NCBI GenBank assembly: GCA_038328705.1
Contig: JBBQMG010000139.1
Coordinates: 1-10,483, forward strand
Length of the DNA stretch: 10,483 nucleotides
Source: UBA668 sp038328705
Lineage (GTDB): Bacteria > Actinomycetota > Acidimicrobiia > Acidimicrobiales > Ilumatobacteraceae
Direction of reading: 5' to 3'
The notes beneath the pieces were generated by a model. That model was not told the origin of the DNA. It did no database searches and worked only from the letters and a program-made list of their open reading frames with translations. Made by a program: the position numbers and the translations under genes. Below are positions 1 to 5,018 of this stretch, one piece after another. Position 1 is the stretch's first letter. Every line of letters begins with the position of its first letter.

Positions 1-38
1 GTGAGTCGAGTTGTGGCGGACGTTTCAGTGGCGCTCAT
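1..38 (-). CDS. Possible 5' end of a leftward gene cut by the window edge
   Basis: On the minus strand an ATG at 38-36 opens a frame that stays open to the window edge, giving MSATETSATTRL. A purine-rich GAGGTG lies directly before the ATG, closer than an ideal Shine-Dalgarno site. The frame is also open upstream of this ATG, through an in-frame GTG at about position 59, so the start is uncertain. It would follow the nitroreductase in the same direction with a short gap. Twelve codons are too few to name a family. The stretch 39-93 between it and the nitroreductase stop shows no convincing terminator or repeat. The call rests on context only and may be wrong. Confidence 0.3.
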   Translation of the reverse strand, partial: MSATETSATTRL

Positions 39-93
39 CACCTCATCGAAACACAGCACGTCAACCGCGCTCGGATCGTGCCGGACACGGCCC

Positions 94-771
94 CTAGCGG
101 CGCTTGTCGCCCCAGCGGTTCCAATGCGTCACTGCGGCGGCGGGTTTACGTGGCGCGACGCCGAACTTCCCGAGCGAGTAGCCGATCGGCACCAGCGCAG
201 CTATCTCGAAGCGAGGAGTTCCATCGTCTCGTGTGGGCACTCCGAGCAGTGTCAACACCTCTGCCGAGTGGACCCGGATCACCGTCGTGAGCGCCGTGCC
301 GAGCCCCAGCGAACGCGCCGCGAGACAGAAATTCTGCACCGCCGGATAGACGCTGGCGTCCAGTCGGCCGATGTCCATCGGGCCTTCCTCGTCGCGTGAA
401 CCCCACGGGATGACCGGCTGCAGGAACAGCACCACCGCAGGCACGTCGCCGAGGTGGTCGGCCAGATGACGGCTGGCGTCGCGGGTGCGTTGCCACGCTG
501 CGGCCTGCGTCTCGTCGGGGAACGCGGTCGGCTCCGGCAGCGACTTCTCGTACCGGTGATACGCACGTTGGTACAGCGCACCAACCTGAGCGCGAATGGC
601 GGGGTCGGTCACCACCACGTACTGCTGCGGCTGCACGTTGCCACCGCTAGGACCCTGCTGCGCAGCCTTGAGGCAGGTCTCGATGTCGGCATCCGCCACG
701 GGTGTGTCGCTGAAGCGACGCATCGCCCGCGTGGTCATGATCGCTTCGATCGTCGCGTTGTGCTCGGTCAT
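94..771 (-). CDS. Nitroreductase family protein (FMN-dependent oxidoreductase)
   Basis: The 225-residue product is of normal length for the nitroreductase fold, a homodimeric FMN enzyme using NAD(P)H. The N-terminal TTRAMRRFSDTPV (residues 13-25) matches the R-S/A-x-R-x-F segment that binds FMN phosphate. PSGGNVQPQQYVVV (41-54) is the second flavin-contacting segment. SVYPAVQNFCLAARSLGLG (140-158) is the usual helix plus G-L-G turn near the C-terminal FMN site. The physiological substrate cannot be read from sequence; members reduce nitroaromatics, quinones, enones or act in ring-modifying steps. The ATG lies three bases after the stop of the upstream crotonase gene (TAG-GCG-ATG), so the two are almost certainly co-transcribed and probably translationally coupled. 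No signal peptide is visible, so the protein should be cytoplasmic. The family call is secure; the substrate is unknown. Confidence 0.93.
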   Translation of the reverse strand: MTEHNATIEAIMTTRAMRRFSDTPVADADIETCLKAAQQGPSGGNVQPQQYVVVTDPAIRAQVGALYQRAYHRYEKSLPEPTAFPDETQAAAWQRTRDASRHLADHLGDVPAVVLFLQPVIPWGSRDEEGPMDIGRLDASVYPAVQNFCLAARSLGLGTALTTVIRVHSAEVLTLLGVPTRDDGTPRFEIAALVPIGYSLGKFGVAPRKPAAAVTHWNRWGDKRR

Positions 772-774
772 CGC

Positions 775-1554
775 CTAGCGCCCTTCGTAGATCGGTGGGC
801 GCTTCTCTTGCAGCGCATCGATGGCTTCCTTGTGATCGCTCGACAGGAAGCACGGGATCTCCAGCGCAATCGAGAGATCGAAGCTGGTCAGAAGTGCCTG
901 CTTCAGCTGCGCGTTGACGGCCTGCTTCGTGCCCTTCACCGCCAGTGGCGGCTGCGCAGCAATCCGTTGCGCCCACGCGGTCGCCCGCTCGCGAACATCG
1001 CCGGGCCCACAGACTTCGCTGGCTACCCCCAGTCGCAACGCGTCGATGGCCGTGAGCGGCTCGCCGAGCAGGAGGTGACGCTTCGCCGCGAGCGGCCCCA
1101 ATAACAGCGGCCACACCGCCGCGCCACCATCGCCGGCAACCAACCCGACGTTCACGTGAGGATCGACGATCACCGCGCGCTCGCTCATCACGATCAGGTC
1201 GCACAGTAAGGCGATGGAGGCACCGAGACCTGCGGCCGAACCATTCAGCCCGCACACGATCGGCACCTCGATGTCGAGAAGGTCCCAGATCATCTGCTTC
1301 GCGTCGCGGCGAAGTTCGTCCAGCGCTGCGGTATCGCGCAGTGTGGGGAACCACCCGAAATCGCCACCCGCACTGAAAGCCTTCCCCTCACCCACCAGCA
1401 CGATCGCTCGGGCCTCACGCTCGCGCTTCAGCGTGCGAAACAGCTCCCCGAACTCGTGATGCAACAGCTCGTCCACCGCATTCACCCGAGACGTGGGATG
1501 ACGCAGGGTGACGGTGAGTACGTGGCCGTGGTGTTCGAGATGGATCGCCTTCAC
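775..1554 (-). CDS. Enoyl-CoA hydratase/isomerase (crotonase) family protein lacking the usual catalytic glutamates
   Basis: A 259-residue crotonase-fold protein, the usual length. AFSAGGDFGWF (59-69) and NGSAAGLGASIALLCD (104-119) form the two oxyanion-hole segments that hold the CoA thioester. In rat mitochondrial enoyl-CoA hydratase the catalytic glutamates sit in the E-L-A-M-M-C-D and P-E segments. Here the same places read S113 (SIALLCD) and H133 (DPHVNVGL), so ordinary hydration chemistry is doubtful. D142 in AGDGG might serve instead. I chose the GTG at 1554 because the family's first beta strand starts there and a CTACGGTC box lies 6 nt upstream. An in-frame ATG at 1656 would add 34 arginine-rich residues unlike the family and run through repeat DNA. 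The nitroreductase gene follows after 3 nt. It is likely an acyl-CoA enzyme; the exact reaction is open. Confidence 0.9.
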   Translation of the reverse strand: MKAIHLEHHGHVLTVTLRHPTSRVNAVDELLHHEFGELFRTLKREREARAIVLVGEGKAFSAGGDFGWFPTLRDTAALDELRRDAKQMIWDLLDIEVPIVCGLNGSAAGLGASIALLCDLIVMSERAVIVDPHVNVGLVAGDGGAAVWPLLLGPLAAKRHLLLGEPLTAIDALRLGVASEVCGPGDVRERATAWAQRIAAQPPLAVKGTKQAVNAQLKQALLTSFDLSIALEIPCFLSSDHKEAIDALQEKRPPIYEGR

Positions 1555-1560
1555 GTCACG

Positions 1561-1567
1561 ACCGTAG
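1561..1567 (-). promoter_or_regulatory. -10-like TACGGT box for a leaderless crotonase mRNA
   Basis: On the minus strand CTACGGT is followed by six bases (CGTGAC) and then the GTG start at 1554. A TANNNT hexamer 6-7 nt before a start codon is the arrangement of leaderless promoters known in mycobacteria and other actinobacteria. No Shine-Dalgarno sequence is visible before this GTG, which fits. I see no good -35 box. The same octamer, CTACGGTC, stands before the genes at 5683 and 8278. Confidence 0.55.
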
Positions 1568-1597
1568 CCCCGCCCACACCGTCTACTCCTCGTTCCT

Positions 1598-1643
1598 GTC
1601 GCGGAAGCGACGTCAGCAATGGTCGTCAGGACCGCGACAGGTT
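1598..1643. repeat. 46-bp hairpin-containing repeat module, copy 1
   Basis: The module begins with a perfect 5-bp hairpin, GTCGC-GGAA-GCGAC (1598-1611). Six variable bases follow, then a 26-bp conserved tail (1618-1643) starting AATGGTCGTCAGG and ending CCGCGACAGGTT. Copy 2 at 1674-1719 has the same order and spacing, with only two mismatches in the tail. In addition, CCTGTCGCGG at 1595-1604 is the exact reverse complement of CCGCGACAGG at 1632-1641, so copy 1 can also fold into a larger 10-bp stem. It lies upstream of the crotonase gene and outside its preferred reading frame. It resembles a REP-type intergenic element, but no family is recognised. Confidence 0.7.
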
Positions 1644-1673
1644 CGACGTGACCCACAGCCCGCCCTTCAACCC

Positions 1674-1719
1674 GTCGCGTCTGCGACTCTAGGAATGGTG
1701 GTCAGGGCCGCGACAGGTT
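1674..1719. repeat. 46-bp hairpin-containing repeat module, copy 2
   Basis: The hairpin GTCGC-GTCT-GCGAC (1674-1687) has the same stem as copy 1 but a different loop. Six variable bases (TCTAGG) follow, then the conserved tail (1694-1719) starting AATGGTGGTCAGG and ending CCGCGACAGGTT. The copies are direct repeats 76 bp apart. A conserved stem with a changed loop and linker suggests that the folded form matters, or that these are two separate insertions of a dispersed element. This copy ends 19 bp beyond the 3' end of the type-2 acyl-CoA dehydrogenase gene and could help end its transcript. Confidence 0.7.
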
Positions 1720-1738
1720 GGCGAAATGAGGGGCGCGG

Positions 1739-2854
1739 CTAGATCATGGCGGCGTCGATGTCGATGCCGAAGTGCAACTTGCCGAGCGTCTCATACAGCC
1801 GCGGCCCGACCATGATGTGCTGCGTCACCACGTGCGCATCACGCAGGCAGCGCTGCAGCGGACTCTTCTCGAAGATCGAGGTGCCGCCGCCCAGCGTGTA
1901 CGCCGCGTTGACTGCCAACACTGCAGCCTCGGCCGCGTGGGCGCCGGCCAAACGCATTCGCCCACGTGCCGCGACATCGATCACGCCGCCCGCGACCGCG
2001 GTAGCCCACGCCTGCGAGACCTCATCGAACAGAAAGGCTCGGGCACTTCGCAACGTCGCTTCCGCTCGCGCCAACTCGGCTTGCGCGACGCCGGACTGGC
2101 TGATGGTGCGGGTGCTGAACTGTGGCCGCTTGTCGGTGCCGAGCTCGATGATTGCGTCGAGTGCGTGACGGCCGATACCCAACCCTGCAGCCGCGACACC
2201 GACGGCGAGGAACGTCATATCCGGGAAGGCGCCGAACGGGGAATCAACCTGCGGCCCGGTCACCTGCGGTTGCGTCGCGAGGTCGTCGGGAACGAACGCG
2301 TCGACGACGTGGAAGTCCGTGCTGCCGGTCCCCCGCAGGCCAGATGTGTGCCACGTGTCGTCGAACACCACTTGTTCCGGTGTGAACCACATCGAGCCAC
2401 TGAAGCCGTCGCCCGTTGCGCCGCCCGTGATCCATTGACAGTGCTGCGTCCCGCTGCCCCACATCCATGCGCCCGACACGCGATACCCACCGTCCACCTT
2501 GACGGCCTTCGCGTTGCGGGCGAACACGCCACCGCTGAAATTAGCCGGGTCGCCCCAGATCTCGCGGGCGCGATCGGGCTGCACGTAGTGGCTGAACAGC
2601 GACGTGGTGGTGGCGATCATCGTGCACCAACCCGCAGCTCCATCGGCGGCGGCGATGCGCTCGATGACCTGCAGGATGGTCGGCACGTCGACCTCCGGAC
2701 CGCCGTACCCCGCCGGTACGCACAGCCGCTGCACACCCTCGGCCCGCATCGCGTCGACGACTGCGGCCGGCAAGCGACGGAGTTGTTCGCCCTCCGCCGC
2801 GTGGGCGGTGGCAACGACAGCCACACGATCTGCTGCTGCGAGCCAATCGGTCAT
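1739..2854 (-). CDS. Type-2 acyl-CoA dehydrogenase family protein (HsaA-like flavin monooxygenase or dehydrogenase)
   Basis: A 371-residue protein with the acyl-CoA dehydrogenase fold and the type-2 C-terminal domain. This group includes HsaA and other reduced-flavin-dependent monooxygenases as well as some dehydrogenases. Visible family marks are RLCVPAGYGGPEVD (43-56), GAAGWCTMIATTTS (72-85), SGLRGTGSTDFHV (171-183) and the C-terminal AYTLGGGTSIFEKSPLQRCL (318-337) followed by RDAHVVTQH. The classical S-E-P-G-A-G-S-D flavin motif and N-E-R glutamate of its upstream neighbour are absent, as usual for this subgroup. The ATG at 2854 overlaps the upstream gene's TGA by four bases (ATGA), which fixes the start; an open frame continues to 3016 but only inside the upstream gene. 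If it is a monooxygenase it would need a flavin reductase; none is obvious, although the nitroreductase further downstream is a remote candidate. Substrate unknown. Confidence 0.9.
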   Translation of the reverse strand: MTDWLAAADRVAVVATAHAAEGEQLRRLPAAVVDAMRAEGVQRLCVPAGYGGPEVDVPTILQVIERIAAADGAAGWCTMIATTTSLFSHYVQPDRAREIWGDPANFSGGVFARNAKAVKVDGGYRVSGAWMWGSGTQHCQWITGGATGDGFSGSMWFTPEQVVFDDTWHTSGLRGTGSTDFHVVDAFVPDDLATQPQVTGPQVDSPFGAFPDMTFLAVGVAAAGLGIGRHALDAIIELGTDKRPQFSTRTISQSGVAQAELARAEATLRSARAFLFDEVSQAWATAVAGGVIDVAARGRMRLAGAHAAEAAVLAVNAAYTLGGGTSIFEKSPLQRCLRDAHVVTQHIMVGPRLYETLGKLHFGIDIDAAMI

Positions 2855-4074
2855 GACGCTGGCACAGCCCGTTGCGCCTGCGACCAGCTGAGCCCCTTCG
2901 CGACGTCCACGTCGTGCGGCAGGCCCAGCACTCGCTCGGCGATGATGTTGCACTGCACGGCGAAGGTGCCGCCTCCGATGGTGAGTGCCTGACTGAACAT
3001 GAACCCGTCGTACCAACCGGCGTGCATCAAGCCGCCGTCAGGCTTGTCGGGGCCGAGGCTCTTCGTGTCGGTGCCTGGCACGAACTTCTGACCATCACCA
3101 CCGGCCAACATCCCAGCGGCGCCGATGTAGTCGCGAGCCAACGCCATCACGTGTTGACCGTGCTCGTCGGCGAGCAGCTTACGAATGCTCGCTTCCGGCC
3201 CCGGCTGCTGACCCTTCAGCGTGGCGCTGAGCGTGCGCAAACGGATCAGGTCCAGAAGGGTGTGCTCGATGTAGACGTCGGCGATGCGCTGGCGCATGTG
3301 CGGGTCGGTCACCGGCCCCATGTCGCGGATGCTGTCGATCAGTTCGATGGCCGTCGGGCCGTTCCCCCACAAGACTCCGCCGGTGCTCAGCGAGACGCGT
3401 TCGTTGCCGAGCGTCACCTTCGCCAAACGCCAACCGTCGTGCAGGTCGCCCACCAGGTTCGCCGCGGGAAGGCGAACATCGGTGAAGAACACTTCGTTGA
3501 ACGTGTGGCCGCCAGTCATCTCGGTGATGGGGCGAATCTCGATGCCGGGCAGGTCCATCGGGCAGACGAAGTAGCTGACGCCCTTGTGCTTCGGAACGTC
3601 CGGGTCGGTGCGGGCGATGAGAATGCCGTACTTCGCGTACTGTGCGCCGCTGGTCCAGATCTTCTGCCCGTTGACGATGAACTCGTCGCCGTCGCGCACG
3701 GCCCGTGTGCCCAGGTTGGCGAGGTCGCTACCGGCGCCCGGTTCGCTGAACAGCTGGCACCAGAACTCCTCACCGGAGAGCAGCGGCGACAGGTATTGCT
3801 GCTTCTGTTCGTCGGTGCCCGCGAACAGAATTGTCGGCCCTGCCCAACCGATGCCGATCGGGTTCGTGGGCCGACGCACTTTGGCTCGGTGCAATTCGTC
3901 GTCGATGATCAGCTGGTGGATCGGGTCCGCACCCAGACCCCACGGCGCTGGCCAGTGCGGTGCGACGTAACCCGCTTCGGCCAGTTGTCGCCCTGTCGGT
4001 GTCGGATTGGCGGTCAGCCACTCGCGGATCGCAAGTCGGCGGGGATCATCCTCGGCAGGCAGCTGAAAGTCCAT
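2851..4074 (-). CDS. Acyl-CoA dehydrogenase (FadE-type)
   Basis: A 407-residue FAD enzyme oxidising an acyl-CoA to the 2-enoyl-CoA. N-terminal helical domain 1-104; LFSEPGAGSDLAN (108-120) is the acyl-CoA dehydrogenase signature; DGDEFIVNGQKIWTSGA (128-144) is the beta-domain flavin/substrate segment. E225 in LGNERVSLS occupies the place of the catalytic base in isovaleryl-CoA dehydrogenase and in the mycobacterial FadE26/FadE29 type. GGGTFAVQCNIIAERVLGLP (367-386) is the C-terminal FAD-contact motif, with Cys375 where most relatives have Arg. About 21 residues extend beyond the usual GLP end. The ATG at 4074 has a TAGGGT box 9 nt upstream and an AGGAGG 17 nt upstream, which is far for a ribosome site; an in-frame TAG five codons upstream rules out a longer start. 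It heads the leftward unit with the type-2 homologue. Confidence 0.95.
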   Translation of the reverse strand: MDFQLPAEDDPRRLAIREWLTANPTPTGRQLAEAGYVAPHWPAPWGLGADPIHQLIIDDELHRAKVRRPTNPIGIGWAGPTILFAGTDEQKQQYLSPLLSGEEFWCQLFSEPGAGSDLANLGTRAVRDGDEFIVNGQKIWTSGAQYAKYGILIARTDPDVPKHKGVSYFVCPMDLPGIEIRPITEMTGGHTFNEVFFTDVRLPAANLVGDLHDGWRLAKVTLGNERVSLSTGGVLWGNGPTAIELIDSIRDMGPVTDPHMRQRIADVYIEHTLLDLIRLRTLSATLKGQQPGPEASIRKLLADEHGQHVMALARDYIGAAGMLAGGDGQKFVPGTDTKSLGPDKPDGGLMHAGWYDGFMFSQALTIGGGTFAVQCNIIAERVLGLPHDVDVAKGLSWSQAQRAVPAS

Positions 4075-4132
4075 ACGCCCGTGACCCTATTCCTCCTCTT
4101 GAATCCCCTCGCCATCGGCCCACGATCCTTCT

Positions 4133-4171
4133 CGAGGGTTCCAACGACCTGGGGTGGTGTTGAAACCCTCG
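4133..4171 (-). terminator. Hairpin terminator of the SRPBCC-arsR unit
   Basis: A 13-bp inverted repeat, CGAGGGTTCCAAC (4133-4145) against GTTGAAACCCTCG (4159-4171), has a 13-nt loop. The single mismatch becomes a G-U wobble in the leftward RNA, so the whole stem pairs. It starts 11 nt after the arsR stop codon. No T-run follows, as is common for terminators in high-GC actinobacteria. It separates the arsR unit from the acyl-CoA dehydrogenase gene. The rest of 4075-4181 holds only that gene's AGGAGG and TAGGGT sites. Confidence 0.65.
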
Positions 4172-4181
4172 GGAATGGACT

Positions 4182-4505
4182 TCAGCGCTTTCGCAGGCGA
4201 TCGATTCGGCGGTCCCACGAGCCGCCGGCGTCGAGCAACCAGCCGACCGCCGATGCCAGACGCTCGGGCGTGGCGCGGTAGCGAACTTCACGACCCTCTC
4301 GTTGAGGTGTCACCAGGCCCGCCCCCTCCATTGCCTGCAGGTGCTTGACCACGGCTTGGCGGCTGACGGGCAGTGGCTCGGCCAGGACAGTCGCCGTAGC
4401 CGGCCCCTTCGCGAGGAGGCGCTGCAGCAACAGTCGGCGAGTCGGGTCTGACAGTGCACCGAACAGAGAGTCGAGCGCGTCGCCAGCGGGTGGCTGGGTG
4501 CTCAC
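4182..4505 (-). CDS. ArsR/SmtB-family winged-helix transcriptional regulator (non-metal type)
   Basis: A 107-residue regulator, standard length for the ArsR family. LDSLFGALSDPTRRLLLQRL (11-30) is the typical first helix pair with the D-P-T-R-R signature. Residues 38-65 are the helix-turn-helix, with SRQAVVKHLQAME as recognition helix, and REGREVRYRATPERL (69-83) is the wing. The cysteine box of metal sensors (E-L-C-V-C-D-L) is missing and the protein has no cysteine, so metal sensing is unlikely. The start is GTG at 4505, overlapping the TGA of the SRPBCC gene by four bases (GTGA). ArsR-SRPBCC pairs are a known arrangement in which the ArsR partner often represses its own operon. Its likely targets here are the two palindromes between 4944 and 5007, meaning it may also control clpP; this is inferred from position. 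Confidence 0.93.
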   Translation of the reverse strand: MSTQPPAGDALDSLFGALSDPTRRLLLQRLLAKGPATATVLAEPLPVSRQAVVKHLQAMEGAGLVTPQREGREVRYRATPERLASAVGWLLDAGGSWDRRIDRLRKR

Positions 4506-4912
4506 ACCCGCGCGAGCGTGCACTGCGTCAGTGCCAGCAGCAACGCCCGTACTTCCCAGGACCTGGTGCTGCTCGCGCGTAGCGTCATCCCAAGTGGGCG
4601 CTCGACAATGTGTACCCGGCTTCCGCCCTCGGGTAACGGATACATCGTGATGACGACTTCCGACGCTGCGGCCGGGTCGTCGCGCTCCCACCACTGAAAG
4701 GTCACACTGCGCTGTTCCTCCACTTCGGTGATGCGAATCTCTCGTGTCACGCCGTCGTCGGTGACCTCTCCGACGGCGCCCTGTGCCACCTCGACGGCGG
4801 CCTCGTCGACGAGCCACTGCTGCCAACCTTCGGTCGACGCGACCTGTGGCCACACCTCCGCCGTCTCGCCGTCGAGAAGGATCTCACGTTCGACCTGCAG
4901 TTGTTCAGCCAT
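4502..4912 (-). CDS. SRPBCC (START/Bet v1-like, AHSA1-type) domain protein
   Basis: A 136-residue single-domain protein. VEREILLDGETAEVWPQVAS (7-26) is the first strand and helix pair of SRPBCC proteins, EGWQQWLVDEAAVEVAQGA (28-46) is the W-x-x-W segment common in AHSA1-type members, and RSVTFQWWERDD (68-79) followed by SEVVITMYPLPEGGSRVHIV (84-103) gives the central strands. The fold encloses a hydrophobic cavity for ligands; no ligand can be named. I chose ATG 4912 because the fold starts there and a TACCGT box lies 6 nt upstream; an in-frame ATG at 4957 would fall inside the operator. It overlaps arsR by GTGA, so the two should be made together. In similar pairs the SRPBCC protein is often assumed to sense or modify the signal; that is unproven here. 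Confidence 0.88.
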   Translation of the reverse strand: MAEQLQVEREILLDGETAEVWPQVASTEGWQQWLVDEAAVEVAQGAVGEVTDDGVTREIRITEVEEQRSVTFQWWERDDPAAASEVVITMYPLPEGGSRVHIVERPLGMTLRASSTRSWEVRALLLALTQCTLARV

Positions 4913-4918
4913 GCCCGA

Positions 4919-4948
4919 ACGGTACCCCCGACGCGCCTCCAGCTGCAA
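4919..4948 (-). promoter_or_regulatory. Leftward promoter of the SRPBCC-arsR unit
   Basis: On the minus strand, TTGCAG (4948-4943) and TACCGT (4924-4919) are 18 bp apart, a plausible sigma-70-type -35/-10 pair. The -10 ends 6 nt before the SRPBCC ATG, so the mRNA would be leaderless or nearly so, in line with the missing Shine-Dalgarno site. The -35 lies at one arm of operator 1. No transcript data were available. Confidence 0.5.
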
Positions 4949-4961
4949 CCATTTCATTGCA
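4944..4961. promoter_or_regulatory. Operator-like palindrome 1 (likely ArsR-type site)
   Basis: TGCAACCATTTCATTGCA has matching outer arms TGCAA/TTGCA around an 8-bp centre. It is nearly the same as the palindrome at 4990-5007 (16 of 18 positions). Read outward, its two arms are parts of the -35 boxes of the leftward promoter (TTGCAG) and the rightward promoter (TTGCAA), so a protein bound here would block both. The adjacent arsR gene makes its product the natural candidate. Confidence 0.65.
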
Positions 4962-4985
4962 AGTTCGACCAAAGGGCGCTACGTT
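4957..4985 (+). promoter_or_regulatory. Rightward clpP promoter
   Basis: TTGCAA (4957-4962) and TACGTT (4980-4985) are separated by exactly 17 bp, the ideal sigma-70 spacing. Transcription would begin near 4991-4993, at the left edge of operator 2, giving a leader of about 27 nt that carries the AAGGAG ribosome site at 5009-5014. The hexamers are only partial consensus matches, so this is a prediction. Confidence 0.55.
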
Positions 4986-4989
4986 GAGG

Positions 4990-5007
4990 TGCAACCATTC
5001 AATTGCA
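4990..5007. promoter_or_regulatory. Operator-like palindrome 2 over the clpP start of transcription
   Basis: TGCAACCATTCAATTGCA repeats operator 1 in the same orientation, 46 bp downstream, and again has TGCAA/TTGCA arms. It covers the predicted clpP transcription start and ends one base before the AAGGAG ribosome site. Two similar sites flanking a promoter suit cooperative repression or a DNA loop, though binding is not shown. Confidence 0.65.
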
Positions 5008-5018
5008 CAAGGAGCGTC

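Noticed and set aside
1..399. A rightward open frame from the window start over the nitroreductase gene
   Set aside because: Composition is unlike a real protein and it is antisense to the nitroreductase; the leftward ATG at 38 is a better, though weak, candidate for a gene here.
1561..1740. CRISPR array or transposon ends in the repeat-bearing gap
   Set aside because: Only two repeat units exist, each with an internal hairpin and no regular spacer array; no transposase or target-site duplication is visible.
1772..2992. A 406-codon rightward open frame opposite the type-2 acyl-CoA dehydrogenase gene
   Set aside because: Antisense shadow with low-complexity, Arg/His-rich translation; the minus-strand product is a clear protein family member.
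2872..4281. A 469-codon rightward open frame opposite the acyl-CoA dehydrogenase gene
   Set aside because: Its translation has no recognisable family and it is antisense to a gene with complete conserved motifs; long antisense frames are expected in GC-rich coding DNA.
4182..4505. ArsR protein as an arsenic or other metal sensor
   Set aside because: The cysteine metal-binding box is absent and the protein has no cysteine; its partner is an SRPBCC gene, not a metal transporter or reductase.
4506..4853. An N-terminal extension of the ArsR protein by 116 residues
   Set aside because: It is an Arg-rich out-of-frame reading of the SRPBCC gene; the GTGA overlap gives a standard-length regulator.
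4728..5018. An upstream extension of the clpP frame by 97 residues
   Set aside because: It runs through the antisense of the SRPBCC gene and the operators, and ClpP homology, the ribosome site and the promoter all favour ATG 5019.
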